A stretch of 64,000 bases of DNA from Curtobacterium sp. ISL-83 (GTDB lineage Bacteria; Actinomycetota; Actinomycetes; Actinomycetales; Microbacteriaceae), in contig NZ_JAGGPH010000013.1 of assembly GCF_018613895.1 (NCBI RefSeq), forward strand, positions 227,511 through 291,510, in the 5' to 3' direction. Shown here in pieces: positions 49,707 to 58,506 of this stretch (its first letter is position 1; every line of letters begins with the position of its first letter). The position numbers were made by a program, and so were the translations under genes. The notes beneath the pieces were generated by a model. That model was not told the origin of the DNA and made no database searches. It was given only the letters and a program-made list of their open reading frames with translations.

Positions 49707-51431
49707 TCACCGCACGGGCAGCGTGCTCACGTGCTGCTCTCGGACGGCGCGGAGCTCCGACGGGTTGATGCCGAGCTCGTGCAGGATCGTCGGGGCGATC
49801 TGCGTCGTCTGGACCGTCGTCTTCACGACCTGCGCGTGACGATCGCGCAGCGAGGCGACCACGAGCGGCACGTTGCGGTCCGCCACGGACGCGCCCCCGT
49901 GCTCGGCGATCTTCTTCACGCCACCCGTGAAGACCACACCGGACTGCGCGACACCGATGAGGTCCGGCACCCGGTCGTCGGAGCCGGCGGCACCGACGTA
50001 CGCCTTCGCGGCGCCCCCGGTGTACACGGCGCTCAGGCCGGAGTGACCCACCGTCGTGGAGAACACGCCCTTGGGGTCCTGCGCGGTGTTCGCCGGTGCG
50101 GTGTGACCGAGCAACCAGGAGCGCGCGAAGGACTCGGCGGCGGCGCTGCGGTCGCTCAGCCAGAGGAGCATGCCGTCGTCGTCCGTCGAGAACGTGACCA
50201 GTGCCGGTGCCTGCGGGTGCGTCTTCTTCCACGCATCGTTGATCGAGCCGATGATCGCGCTGTCGTCCACGCGGCGGAGCGTGGCCGGGTCGATCGGCGA
50301 CTGCCCGTGCTTGGCGGACAGGATGATCGTCGTGTTCCCGGCGAGACCGTCGGCGACGACCTCGTGCACGATCGCGCCGAGCTGGGCGTCGACGGAGTCG
50401 AGCGCGCGGGACACCAGCGGGCCGGGCGTGCCGTTGCTCTGGTAGCCGCCGCTGAGCCCGTCGGACGTCGGGAGCTTCTGCGCGGTGCTGAGCGTCTGGA
50501 AGTTCATGCCGAAGACCGCCGGCGTCCCCACGTGGTGGGTCCGCGAGTGGTCGTACCCGTCGATCTCGTTGAGGACGGCGGCGACCTTCGTGGCGTCGTA
50601 GACCTGCGTCAGGGCGTTGTCGGTGCTCCAGTCGTCACCGGCGTTGTCGGCGACCGAGTTGATCTCGGGGGTGAACAGGTCCTGGACACCGGTCCCGGAC
50701 TTGCCGTCGAGGATCGCGTACGCCGGGTGCTTGTCGGACCACGCGGTGCGCAGACCGTGCGACCGGGCCACCTCGAAGACGGTGTTCGTCTTCAGGTACT
50801 GACCGGGCTGGATCGGCAGGCACGTGGCCGGGTCGACGGGCAGCGCGTCCTGGTTGATGAGCGTCTGCGGGGTCGGCGTCATCTTCAGGATGGCCTTGGT
50901 GATCGCGTCGGCGCTCGCGAGGGTCTGCGCCTTCGTGTTCGTCGCCAGCGCCGTCAGGGCCGGGTCCGTCAGACCCTGGCCGGCGTCGAGCTGGATCGGC
51001 GACTGCGACCGGTCGATCGCCTCGGTCAGTGCGACCTCGGTACCCGGCGTCGCCGTGGTGCAGTCGCGCGTGCCGGGTGCGAGCAGGTCGCGGTTGTAGG
51101 TGTCGTCGTACCAGACGCCGCTCGCGGCCGGGGTCGCGCCGGTGAACTGCGCCACCAGGCCCGGGAACGAGTCCGACGGGAACGTCGTCTGGGCGTTCGT
51201 GTACTGGGTGCCGTGGCCGGCGAGCTGGGCCATGGTCGAGTGCGGGTGGCTCCGCACGAACGCGCTGAGGTCGCTCCGGTGCATGCCGTCCACCGAGATG
51301 ACGATGACGTGCTTCGCGGTGCCCCGGTCGCCACCGCGCGAAGGCGTGGCGGAAGCCGGGGTGACCAGGAACGCGCCACAGAGCGCGGCTGCGCTGAGGG
51401 CGGCACCGGCGATGATGATCGGTCGTTTCAC
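49707..51431 (-). CDS. Secreted type I phosphodiesterase/nucleotide pyrophosphatase (alkaline phosphatase superfamily)
   Basis: This 574-residue protein has a signal peptide (KRPIIIAGAALSAAALCGAFLVTPASA). Alkaline-phosphatase-superfamily metal and nucleophile motifs are VISVDGMHRSDL, TTFPSDSFPG (nucleophile Thr or Ser), SDKHPAY, SAKHGQSPID and KKIAEHGG. There is no wall anchor, so it is released or loosely cell-associated. GTG 51431 follows AAGGAGG. It likely hydrolyses extracellular phosphodiesters, complementing the wall-anchored 5'-nucleotidase encoded nearby in phosphate or nucleotide scavenging (inference). Confidence 0.9.
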   Translation of the reverse strand: MKRPIIIAGAALSAAALCGAFLVTPASATPSRGGDRGTAKHVIVISVDGMHRSDLSAFVRSHPHSTMAQLAGHGTQYTNAQTTFPSDSFPGLVAQFTGATPAASGVWYDDTYNRDLLAPGTRDCTTATPGTEVALTEAIDRSQSPIQLDAGQGLTDPALTALATNTKAQTLASADAITKAILKMTPTPQTLINQDALPVDPATCLPIQPGQYLKTNTVFEVARSHGLRTAWSDKHPAYAILDGKSGTGVQDLFTPEINSVADNAGDDWSTDNALTQVYDATKVAAVLNEIDGYDHSRTHHVGTPAVFGMNFQTLSTAQKLPTSDGLSGGYQSNGTPGPLVSRALDSVDAQLGAIVHEVVADGLAGNTTIILSAKHGQSPIDPATLRRVDDSAIIGSINDAWKKTHPQAPALVTFSTDDDGMLLWLSDRSAAAESFARSWLLGHTAPANTAQDPKGVFSTTVGHSGLSAVYTGGAAKAYVGAAGSDDRVPDLIGVAQSGVVFTGGVKKIAEHGGASVADRNVPLVVASLRDRHAQVVKTTVQTTQIAPTILHELGINPSELRAVREQHVSTLPVR

Positions 51432-51584
51432 TGAGATCCTCCTTGGCGCTTGCCCCTGTGCAAGCGGTGGTCTGATTCAGCGCGATCTACGTTGCGCGTC
51501 GGTGGCCACCCCGTGAACGAGGGGCAACGATCCCGATCCTGCGGATGAGGGATCTGGCAGGAATGCCCCCAGGCGCCGCGCCGC

Positions 51585-52454
51585 TCACCCCGCCAGGTGG
51601 TCCAGCTCGCGGAGGTCGTCGGACGACAGGGTGAGCGCTGCGCCAGCGATGTTCTCCCGGAGGTGCGCGACGGATTTGGTGCCCGGGATCAGCAGGATGT
51701 TCGGCGACCGGTGCAGGAGCCACGCGAGCGCGACCGACATCGGTGTGGCGTCGAGCCGCTCGGCGACGGCGGAGAGCACGCCCGACTGGAGCGGGGTGAA
51801 CCCGCCGAGGGGGAAGAACGGGATGTAGGCGATCCCCGCGTCAGCGAGGTCGTCGATGAGCCCGTCGTCCGACCGGTTGGCGAGGTTGTACCCGTTCTGC
51901 ACCGACACGATCGGCGCGATCGCCCGCGCTTCGGCAACCTGGTCGGCGGTGGCGTTGCTCACGCCGAGGTGACGGATGAGTCCCTGCTCCTGCAACGCCG
52001 CGAGCGTCGCGAACGCTTCGCCGACGGGTTCCGGGACCGGCCCGTTCGTGTCGCCGAGGCGGAGGTGCACGAGGTCGAGCACGTCGACGCCGAGCGTCTC
52101 GAGGTTGTCGTCGATCTGCGCGCGGAGCTCGTCGGGCTTGCGGGCACGAGGCCACCCACCCTCCGCGTCTCGACGACCGCCCGCCTTCGTCGCGATGAAC
52201 AGTTCCGGGGGGAACGGGTGCAGCGCCTCCCGGATCAGTTCGTTGACGACCCGCGGCCCGTACGTCTCGGCGGTGTCGATGTGTGTGATGCCGCTCGCGA
52301 CGACGTCGCGGAGGACGGCGATCGCCGCGTCGTGGTCCTTCGGTGGGCCGATCACCCAGGGACCGGCGAGCTGCATCGCGCCGTACCCGAAACGGGAGAC
52401 GGTGTGGTCGCCGAGGGTCCAGGTGCCGCCGGGCAGTGCGGTGGTGGTGCTCAT
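51585..52454 (-). CDS. Aldo/keto reductase
   Basis: This 289-residue (alpha/beta)8 NADPH reductase has catalytic Asp and Tyr in HIDTAETYG, the Lys in FIATKAGG and the His in DLVHLR. The C-terminal LLIPGTKSVAHLRENI is the NADPH-binding segment. It diverges from an HxlR regulator with a 109-base shared promoter region, a common arrangement in which the HxlR protein controls reductase expression in response to aldehydes or quinones. Confidence 0.92.
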   Translation of the reverse strand: MSTTTALPGGTWTLGDHTVSRFGYGAMQLAGPWVIGPPKDHDAAIAVLRDVVASGITHIDTAETYGPRVVNELIREALHPFPPELFIATKAGGRRDAEGGWPRARKPDELRAQIDDNLETLGVDVLDLVHLRLGDTNGPVPEPVGEAFATLAALQEQGLIRHLGVSNATADQVAEARAIAPIVSVQNGYNLANRSDDGLIDDLADAGIAYIPFFPLGGFTPLQSGVLSAVAERLDATPMSVALAWLLHRSPNILLIPGTKSVAHLRENIAGAALTLSSDDLRELDHLAG

Positions 52455-52563
52455 GGGGGTGCCTTCCGGTTGTTGCGGATCAACGTGCCGTGGTCCACCC
52501 TGGACGTGCCGATACCCTTTCGGAAGGAGTTACCCAGAAGTGCGTTGATACCCGGAGGCGAGC

Positions 52564-52986
52564 ATGGCGACCACCACGGCGGCGGAGAAGAAGGCAGCGG
52601 CGAAGACCGAGTACAACGCGTTCCTCGCAGCGTGCCCGAGCCAGAAGTTGCTCGCGCAGGTGTCCGGCAAGTGGGTGACCCTGGTGCTGTCCGCTCTCGG
52701 GAGTGGCCCGGACTGCGACGGCGAACCACGACCCATGCGGTACTCCGAGCTCGCGAGGGTCCTCGCGGGGGTCAGCCCCAAGATGCTGTCGCAGACGCTG
52801 AAGTCGCTCGAGCGCGACGGCCTGGTCGACCGGACCGCGGCCGCGACCGTCCCCGTGACCGTCACCTACGAGCTCACCGACCTCGGGCTCTCCCTGCACG
52901 AGACGGTCCGACAGCTCAAGCGCTGGTCCGAAGCGCACCGTGACGACGTGGCGGCGCATCAGGAGCGGTTCGACGCGGGCCGGTAG
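52564..52986 (+). CDS. HxlR-family transcriptional regulator
   Basis: This 140-residue winged-helix regulator shows the HxlR core MRYSELARVLAGVSPKMLSQTLKSLERDGLV and YELTDLGLSLHETVRQLKRW. A cysteine sits before the conserved GKW (AACPSQKLLAQVSGKW), the position of the sensing Cys in quinone/aldehyde-responsive HxlR proteins. CGGAGG is 6 bases upstream of ATG 52564. GATACCC repeats at 52511 and about 52546 flank the promoter. Divergent from an aldo/keto reductase. Confidence 0.9.
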   Translation: MATTTAAEKKAAAKTEYNAFLAACPSQKLLAQVSGKWVTLVLSALGSGPDCDGEPRPMRYSELARVLAGVSPKMLSQTLKSLERDGLVDRTAAATVPVTVTYELTDLGLSLHETVRQLKRWSEAHRDDVAAHQERFDAGR

Positions 52987-52994
52987 GACTGCCT

Positions 52995-53013
52995 GGAGGC
53001 ACGACTCGCCTCC
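52995..53013 (+). terminator. Short GGAGGC/GCCTCC hairpin after HxlR gene
   Basis: A 6-bp stem (52995-53000 with 53008-53013) and a 7-base loop, 9 bases after the stop. It is a minimal member of the GGAGGC hairpin family. Confidence 0.5.
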
Positions 53014-53173
53014 GCCCCACCGGGCGCGATCACAGATGGCCTGTCCCATCACCGATCGGCTCCCCGGAACCGCGAGCCGCGGCGTATCCTCAGCGTGTCG
53101 CATCGCGACGCGTCGCGCCGGGTTGCCTCTCATCCGCCGGCGGTGGTTCCGTTCGACGAGACCCCGCGGCGCG

Positions 53174-53210
53174 GGTGCCCTCCGTCTCCAGGGAAACGAC
53201 GGAGGGCACC
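53174..53210 (-). terminator. Terminator hairpin after efeB
   Basis: A 13-bp perfect stem (GGTGCCCTCCGTC / GACGGAGGGCACC) with an 11-base loop, 15 bases beyond the efeB stop on the minus strand. Confidence 0.8.
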
Positions 53211-53224
53211 CCTCTCCCGCGTGC

Positions 53225-54517
53225 TCAGCGGAAGAGCGGCTCGCCGATGTACGAGCCCTTGCGCGGAGCCGGCGGGATCGCGAACACCGCGGAGCCGATG
53301 TGCGAGATGTACTCGTTCAACCGGTCGGACGCCCCGAGCTTCCGCTGCAACCGCGTGAAGTGGTCCGGGTCGTTCATGTACGCGGCGAACAGCAGTCCGG
53401 CGTCGAGCTGCCCGTACTGGTTCAACCCGTCGGTGTAGTTGTACGGGCGTCGGAGGATCTTCACGCCGCCGTTCGCCTCGTGCGCCGCCAGGGCGATGTG
53501 CGAGCGCGGGTCGATCTTCGGATCACCGCCGGACGCCGTGGCGTGGAAGTCCGGCGTGCTGAGCTCGCTGCCGCCGGACAGCGGCGCGCCCTCGATCTTC
53601 GTGCGCCCGAACACTCGCTGCTGGTCACTGACGACGTCGGCGTCCCAGATCTCGATGTTCATCCGGATCTTCCGGACCACCTGGTAGGTGCCGCCAGCCA
53701 TCCAGCCGGCGTCGTTCCCGAGCCACACGAAGCGGCGGTACTCGTCGTCGGTGCTGACGTTCCGGGTGCCGTCCTTGAACCCCATCAGGTTGCGCGGTGT
53801 GGTCTGCGCCGGGCCGGCCGACGCACGTCCGAACCCGAGCACCGTCCACCGCACGGTCGCGGTGCCCCGTGCCATCCGCGCGAGGTCCCGCACCGCGTGG
53901 TACGCGACCTGCGGGTCGTCGGCGCACGCCTGCAGGGACAGGTCCCCGCCGGACAACGCCGCGTCGAGGTTGTCGCTCGGCAACGTCGGGATCGTCGCCA
54001 GGTGCTCGGGACGCTTGCCGGCGAGACCGAAGCGCTCGTCGAAGATCCCCGGGCCGAGCCCGACCGTCACCGTGAGGGACGCGGGACCGAGGTCGAGTGC
54101 CTCACCCGTGTCCGCACCGACGCCGTCGCCGTGCGCCGGTTCGACGCTGCCCACCGTCCTGCCGGCCTGCAACTGGGCGATCGCGGCGGACCAGCGGGCG
54201 AGCAGCACCTGCAGGTCGGTCGTCACGGTCGACGACATGTCGAACGTCATGAACACGCAGTACCGCTGCGGCGTCGTCTGCACGCCGCCCTGCGGTTGCC
54301 GTGCCCCGGTCGCGTAGAACGGGTGCTGCTGCGACGGGTCGATGGACTCGTCGCCGTTCGCCGCCGCCGCGAACGGGTTCACGCCCGTCGCCGCGGTGGC
54401 TCCGGCGACGCCCGCGACCGCGCCGACGCCGGCCCCCGCTGCTGCCAGGCCGGCGCCGATCAGGCCGCGCCGGGAGACGCGGGAACGTGCCGGCGTCTCC
54501 TCGTGCTCGTTCGTCAC
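53225..54517 (-). CDS. efeB: EfeB: Tat-exported deferrochelatase/DyP-type peroxidase
   Basis: This 430-residue heme peroxidase of the DyP family is the third component of the EfeUOB iron-uptake system. The twin-arginine signal SRVSRRGLIGAGLAAAGAG sits at the N-terminus. The GxxDG-type motif is MGFKDGTRN, and the C-terminal DGLNQYGQLDAGLLFAAYMNDP is family-typical. Unlike the DyP encoded at 36480 it has no encapsulin-loading tail. The GTG start overlaps the efeO stop (GTGA), fixing the start and coupling translation. It is expected to act outside the membrane, oxidising ferrous iron or taking iron from heme. Confidence 0.94.
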   Translation of the reverse strand: MTNEHEETPARSRVSRRGLIGAGLAAAGAGVGAVAGVAGATAATGVNPFAAAANGDESIDPSQQHPFYATGARQPQGGVQTTPQRYCVFMTFDMSSTVTTDLQVLLARWSAAIAQLQAGRTVGSVEPAHGDGVGADTGEALDLGPASLTVTVGLGPGIFDERFGLAGKRPEHLATIPTLPSDNLDAALSGGDLSLQACADDPQVAYHAVRDLARMARGTATVRWTVLGFGRASAGPAQTTPRNLMGFKDGTRNVSTDDEYRRFVWLGNDAGWMAGGTYQVVRKIRMNIEIWDADVVSDQQRVFGRTKIEGAPLSGGSELSTPDFHATASGGDPKIDPRSHIALAAHEANGGVKILRRPYNYTDGLNQYGQLDAGLLFAAYMNDPDHFTRLQRKLGASDRLNEYISHIGSAVFAIPPAPRKGSYIGEPLFR

Positions 54518-55737
54518 GCCGTGGCGACCTTCTCGGCCAGGCGCGACAGCGGGTCCTGCAGCGCCTGCACCTGCTGCGAGATCGCGTTCGCGTGCGCCGC
54601 CTTCGTCGCGGCGTCCCACGTGCGGAACCCGCCGAGCCCGCTGGCGTCGCGGAACCCGTCCATCATCGTGTTCGTCGCGTCGAACTGCTTCGCGATCTGC
54701 TTCGTCAGCGTCGGGTCGAGCTTGGTCAGGCCGGGCTTCAGGTACGCGAAGGCCTGGCGGGAGCCCTCGACGTTCGCGGCGAGGTCGACGAGGTCGATGT
54801 GGCTGTACGCCTCTTCCTCGCCGGTGATCTTGTTCGACTGGACCTCTTCGAGCAGGCTGGCGGCGCCGTTCGCCAGGTCCTCCGGCTTGTAGTCGAGCGT
54901 CGGGACGAGCTTCGCCAGCAGCTCGACGTTCTCGGTGAGGTCCGCGGCGGTCTGCTTGGTCGACGCGGTGATCGCGCCGGCCTGGAACAGGTCCTTCTCG
55001 ACGGCGTGGAACCCGCTCCACCCGACCGCGGTGTCCAGGTTGGAGGCACGCATGTCGAGCAGGTAGTCCAGGTTGCCGGCGTTGTCCGTCGCCTTGTGGC
55101 CCTTCTTGACGAAGCCGTCGACGTCGCTCTCGATGTGCTCGTAGAACGGGCGCGCGTTCGCGTAGTCGGTCCGCGCTGCCGCGAGGTCGCCCTTGTCGAC
55201 GTCCGCCTGCAGCTGCTTGACGGCCGCGACCATGTCCGTGACCTGGCCGTCGACGTACTGGGCGTAGCCCTTCGTGCCGTCCTGCAGCAGGGTGGCCGCG
55301 CTGCTGTTCGCCGTGGAGGCGACCTTGCCGGTGACGGTGAGGTCGGTCAACTCGGTCTCCGCCCCGGGGCAGTACACCTGGTACTTCCCGCCGGTGAGCG
55401 TCGCGGTGAAGGTCACCGCGCCGAGGCCGGGGGCGAGGTTCTCCTTCTCGCCCAGGATGCGCTGGTCCTGCAGCAGCTCGACCTCGGTGATCGCGGTCGA
55501 CGACTCGTTCTTGACGGTGAACGTCACGGGGCCCGCGGGCACCTTCGACTCGGAGACGGCGCACTTGTCGGAACCGTCGTTCGTCAGGGTCACCGACACC
55601 CGGGACACCTTGCCGGCGTCCTTCGTGTCCCCGCCCGCCGACGGCGATGCTCCCGCACAGCCGGTCAGGGCGAGCGCGGTGACGACGCCGAGGGCGCCGA
55701 GGGTGATCAGGGGTCGAACGGTGCTACCGAACGGCAT
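54514..55737 (-). CDS. efeO: EfeO: iron-uptake lipoprotein (cupredoxin plus M75/imelysin domain)
   Basis: This 407-residue lipoprotein has lipobox LTGC (Cys 27). The N-terminal domain is cupredoxin-like (VTLTNDGSDKCAVSESKVPAGPVTFTVKN ... YQVYCPG). The C-terminal M75 domain carries the GxHxxE motif, GFHAVE, at about 242-247. It captures and delivers iron to the EfeU permease. The gene overlaps efeU by 14 bases and efeB by 4, so all three are one transcript, controlled by the iron box upstream of efeU. Confidence 0.94.
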   Translation of the reverse strand: MPFGSTVRPLITLGALGVVTALALTGCAGASPSAGGDTKDAGKVSRVSVTLTNDGSDKCAVSESKVPAGPVTFTVKNESSTAITEVELLQDQRILGEKENLAPGLGAVTFTATLTGGKYQVYCPGAETELTDLTVTGKVASTANSSAATLLQDGTKGYAQYVDGQVTDMVAAVKQLQADVDKGDLAAARTDYANARPFYEHIESDVDGFVKKGHKATDNAGNLDYLLDMRASNLDTAVGWSGFHAVEKDLFQAGAITASTKQTAADLTENVELLAKLVPTLDYKPEDLANGAASLLEEVQSNKITGEEEAYSHIDLVDLAANVEGSRQAFAYLKPGLTKLDPTLTKQIAKQFDATNTMMDGFRDASGLGGFRTWDAATKAAHANAISQQVQALQDPLSRLAEKVATA

Positions 55738-57325
55738 AGTCGTTGCTCCTTGCAGGGTCCGCCGCGACCGAGGCGCGCGACGGGTCGGTTCCGGGGACGG
55801 TCGGTTCGGGGTTCGGCACGCGCGCCGCGAGACGTCGGCGGTCGCGCAGCGCGAGCAGCAGCTGGGCGGCGGCAGCGATGCCGAGGGCGATCGGCAGCCA
55901 CACCCGCCAGAGCTGCAGCTCAGCGGCCCGGGTCTGTCCAGCCGCCACCGCGGTGGCGGTCTGCTGGACGTGGGCAGCGGGGACACCCCAGACCGTGCGC
56001 TCGAGCGCGGTGGTGCGTCCGGACGGGAGGCCCCCATCGCGCAACGTGAGGACGGTGCGTTCTGAGCGGGTCGCGTCCAGGACGCCGCCACGGACGGCCC
56101 AGACCGTCACGGTGTCGCGGACCGACCAGGTCGCGGTGAACGGGCCCGGGTTGGTGCTCGGCGATATGCCGACGGGGATGCGTCCGAACATGCTGACGAG
56201 GTCGTCGAGGCTCAGCCGTGCCGGCCGGTCGCCCGGGAGCGCACCGGTGGTGACCCGCCACCGGTCGGCGGTCACGCCTGCGCGCTCCACGCGCTGGTGG
56301 GCCGACGCTGGCAGGGTGACCCGAGCCTCCCGGCCCGTGCCCGTCACGCGGAGGACGCCGGACGCTCCGTCGACGTCCGCCGTGACGGACGACGCGCCGC
56401 CCGTCACCGCGGTGGTCCGCGACGGGCTGACGGCGCCGGCGGGGACCGCCACCGCGAGGGCCACCGCGACGAGCGCGAACCCTACGGCGAACGCGACGCG
56501 GAACACGGGGACACGAGCGGGCGTCGGGCGCCACGCGCGCGGCCAGAGCGACAGGGCGAGGACCGGGACGACGTAGAGGACCCAGCCGAGCACCTCGATC
56601 ACGCGGGGGTCCGGCGGGATGCCGAGCACGCCCGTGACCAGGGCGCCCTGGACGGACCCGTTCGGGGCGAGCCAGCTGAGGTCGACCGTGCGCTGCTGCC
56701 CGATGACGATCCACCCGGCCTCGTGCGCACGACGGAGGACCGTCAACACGAGCCCGCCGGCGACGAACACCAGGAAGATGCCCGTGCCAGTGAAGAACCC
56801 GCGGAGGTCGAGTCGGACGCCGCCCGTGTAGATGCCGTAGCCGATGACGACTGCACCGGCGATCCCCACGACGGCGCCGAGGGCGGCGAGGCCGGTGTCC
56901 GTGGACGCCTGGAACGTCGCGAGCAGGAACACCGAGGTCTCGAAGCCCTCCTTGAGGACGGCGAGGAACGCCATGCCGGCCAGGGCCCACGCGGTCCCCC
57001 GGCCGAGTGCGGCGGTGGCGCTCGCCTCGATCTCCTTCGTCAGGTTGCGCGCGTGGGTACGCATCCAGACGATCATCCCGGTGACGAAGACGACGGCGAC
57101 GATGCCGATGACCGCCTCCATGCCCTCCTGCTGGGCCTGCGGCAACCCCTGCTCGACGACCTGCAGGCCGAAGCCGACGGCGATGCTCAGGACGACGGCC
57201 ACGCCCACGCCGAGCCACATCGGCGCGAGCGGGACGCGGTTGCGGCGGAGGAAGGCGGCGATGATGCCGACGATGAGCGTGGCTTCGAGGCCTTCGCGGA
57301 GACCGATGACGAGTGTGGCGAGCAT
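55724..57325 (-). CDS. efeU: EfeU: FTR1-family iron permease with extended C-terminal region
   Basis: This membrane protein of 533 residues has an N-terminal FTR1 permease of about seven helices. The first iron motif is LREGLEATL (REGLE). The second is LKEGFETSV, where Lys replaces the usual Arg of RExxE. After residue about 280 comes an added extracytoplasmic beta-rich domain (ASSVTADVDGASGVLRVTGTG...) and a final membrane helix (LWRVWLPIALGIAAAAQLLLAL), making it nearly twice the E. coli length; such fusions are known in actinobacteria. A DtxR/IdeR-like box lies just upstream of the ATG. Confidence 0.92.
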   Translation of the reverse strand: MLATLVIGLREGLEATLIVGIIAAFLRRNRVPLAPMWLGVGVAVVLSIAVGFGLQVVEQGLPQAQQEGMEAVIGIVAVVFVTGMIVWMRTHARNLTKEIEASATAALGRGTAWALAGMAFLAVLKEGFETSVFLLATFQASTDTGLAALGAVVGIAGAVVIGYGIYTGGVRLDLRGFFTGTGIFLVFVAGGLVLTVLRRAHEAGWIVIGQQRTVDLSWLAPNGSVQGALVTGVLGIPPDPRVIEVLGWVLYVVPVLALSLWPRAWRPTPARVPVFRVAFAVGFALVAVALAVAVPAGAVSPSRTTAVTGGASSVTADVDGASGVLRVTGTGREARVTLPASAHQRVERAGVTADRWRVTTGALPGDRPARLSLDDLVSMFGRIPVGISPSTNPGPFTATWSVRDTVTVWAVRGGVLDATRSERTVLTLRDGGLPSGRTTALERTVWGVPAAHVQQTATAVAAGQTRAAELQLWRVWLPIALGIAAAAQLLLALRDRRRLAARVPNPEPTVPGTDPSRASVAADPARSNDYAVR

Positions 57326-57328
57326 GAC

Positions 57329-57347
57329 GTAGGTGAGGCTAACCTAA
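57329..57347 (-). promoter_or_regulatory. DtxR/IdeR-type iron box upstream of efeUOB
   Basis: On the minus strand TTAGGTTAGCCTCACCTAC matches the 19-bp DtxR/IdeR consensus (TTAGGTTAGSCTAACCTAA) at 17 of 19 positions. It lies 4 bases upstream of the efeU start and within the 69-base divergent gap to the TRIC-type gene. Iron-dependent repression is expected. Confidence 0.8.
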
Positions 57348-57394
57348 GTACCGTCGGACTCGCCAGTCCACGGCGGTGCGGTTGGATGGTGGTC

Positions 57395-58168
57395 ATGAAC
57401 CTGCTGTCGCCAGAAGGCCTCGCGGTGGTCACGAACGTGCTCGACCTCGCCGGGGTGTTCGCGTCCGCGCTGCTCGGCGGATCCCTCGCACGGACGATGG
57501 ACTTCGACCTGTTCGGGTTCCTGGTCGTCGGGTTCGTCTCGGGGCTCGGGGGCGGCATCCTCCGCGACACCCTGCTGCAGGACGGGCCACCCGTCGCACT
57601 GGTCGACCCGCTCTACGTCCCGGTCGCCATCGCCGGCGCGCTCGTGGCCTTCCTCGTGTCGTTCTCCGAGCGGACCTGGGACCGCGTCTTCACCGTGCTC
57701 GACGCCGCGGTCATCGGGATCTGGTCCGTGGTCGGCGTGCAGCGCACCTTCGACGCCGGACTGGACTGGCCGGCCGCGATCATCATGGGCACCGTCACGG
57801 CCGTCGGCGGTGGGGCGACGCGCGACATGATGCTCCGCCGGGTGCCGGCGGTGTTCGGCGGGAACGCGCTGTACGCGACCGTGGCCGTCGCAGCCTCCGC
57901 GGCCATGGTGCTCGCGTCACGCCTCGGGTCCCCCACCACGGGCATCGTCGTCGCGATCGTGCTGTCACTCGGGCTCCGCTGGGGCGCCGTCCGACGAGGG
58001 TGGGGCCTGCCGAACGGCCGCGACTGGCAGCCGAAGTCGGCGCTGGGGTCGATCCTCCGCCGTGGGCGTGTGCTCCGGCCCGACGCCGTGCGGCTGCTCC
58101 GGCGCTCGGGGCGTCGATCGGGTGCCGGCAGCGTGCACAGCGACCACGAGCCGCGCGAGGACAGCTGA
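57395..58168 (+). CDS. TRIC-type (UPF0126/YicG) cation channel family protein
   Basis: This membrane protein of about 257 residues has two UPF0126 repeats, each with the glycine motif and Arg-Asp: SGLGGGILRDTLL and AVGGGATRDMMLRRVP. Seven or so helices are predicted, as in prokaryotic TRIC channels. A basic cytoplasmic tail (RRGRVLRPDAVRLLRRSGRRSG) follows. ATG 57395 or 57386 are both possible. It diverges from efeUOB, with the iron box between them, so it may also be iron-responsive. The transported ion is not known. Confidence 0.88.
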   Translation: MNLLSPEGLAVVTNVLDLAGVFASALLGGSLARTMDFDLFGFLVVGFVSGLGGGILRDTLLQDGPPVALVDPLYVPVAIAGALVAFLVSFSERTWDRVFTVLDAAVIGIWSVVGVQRTFDAGLDWPAAIIMGTVTAVGGGATRDMMLRRVPAVFGGNALYATVAVAASAAMVLASRLGSPTTGIVVAIVLSLGLRWGAVRRGWGLPNGRDWQPKSALGSILRRGRVLRPDAVRLLRRSGRRSGAGSVHSDHEPREDS

Positions 58169-58506
58169 CCGGACCGGCTTCGTCCCGTTTGCGCTCGACC
58201 CGGCGCTTCCGCACCTCGCGCTGTCATCCGTCGGAGGGCAGGCGTACCATCAGTACCGCCGGGTATCGACCGGTGCGCAACGCCGGTCCCGAACCGACGC
58301 GACCCGAACGTGGCGGTCGGACAGGCGTGCACAGCGGGGGCTGCGATCGTTCCGCGCGCTTGATCAGACGCGCGGAACGACAGGTCTCGTCCGAGGTCTC
58401 ACGACGACACGACGCGACCCACCAGAACGGAACTGGACACCACCACGCCAGCGCGTCGACGCCGACACCACCAGGTCACGGCGGGCTGCAGTCGAATCAG
58501 GACCAG
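58169..58506. other. Gene-free region between TRIC-type gene and TetR gene
   Basis: 338 bases without a supported gene. It contains the interrupted palindrome at 58347-58380 and the direct repeat GTACC-ATCA-GTACC near 58244. Nothing else is recognised. Confidence 0.5.
58347..58380. promoter_or_regulatory. Interrupted palindrome with 12-bp arms
   Basis: TCGTTCCGCGCG and its exact complement are separated by 10 bases centred on TTGATCAG. It is 127 bp upstream of a TetR-family gene and 178 bp after the TRIC-type gene. It could be a terminator for the latter or an operator for the former. Confidence 0.5.

Noticed and set aside
53225..54517. EfeB as a second encapsulin cargo
   Set aside because: It has a Tat signal, and its C-terminus (KGSYIGEPLFR) lacks the loading peptide pattern.
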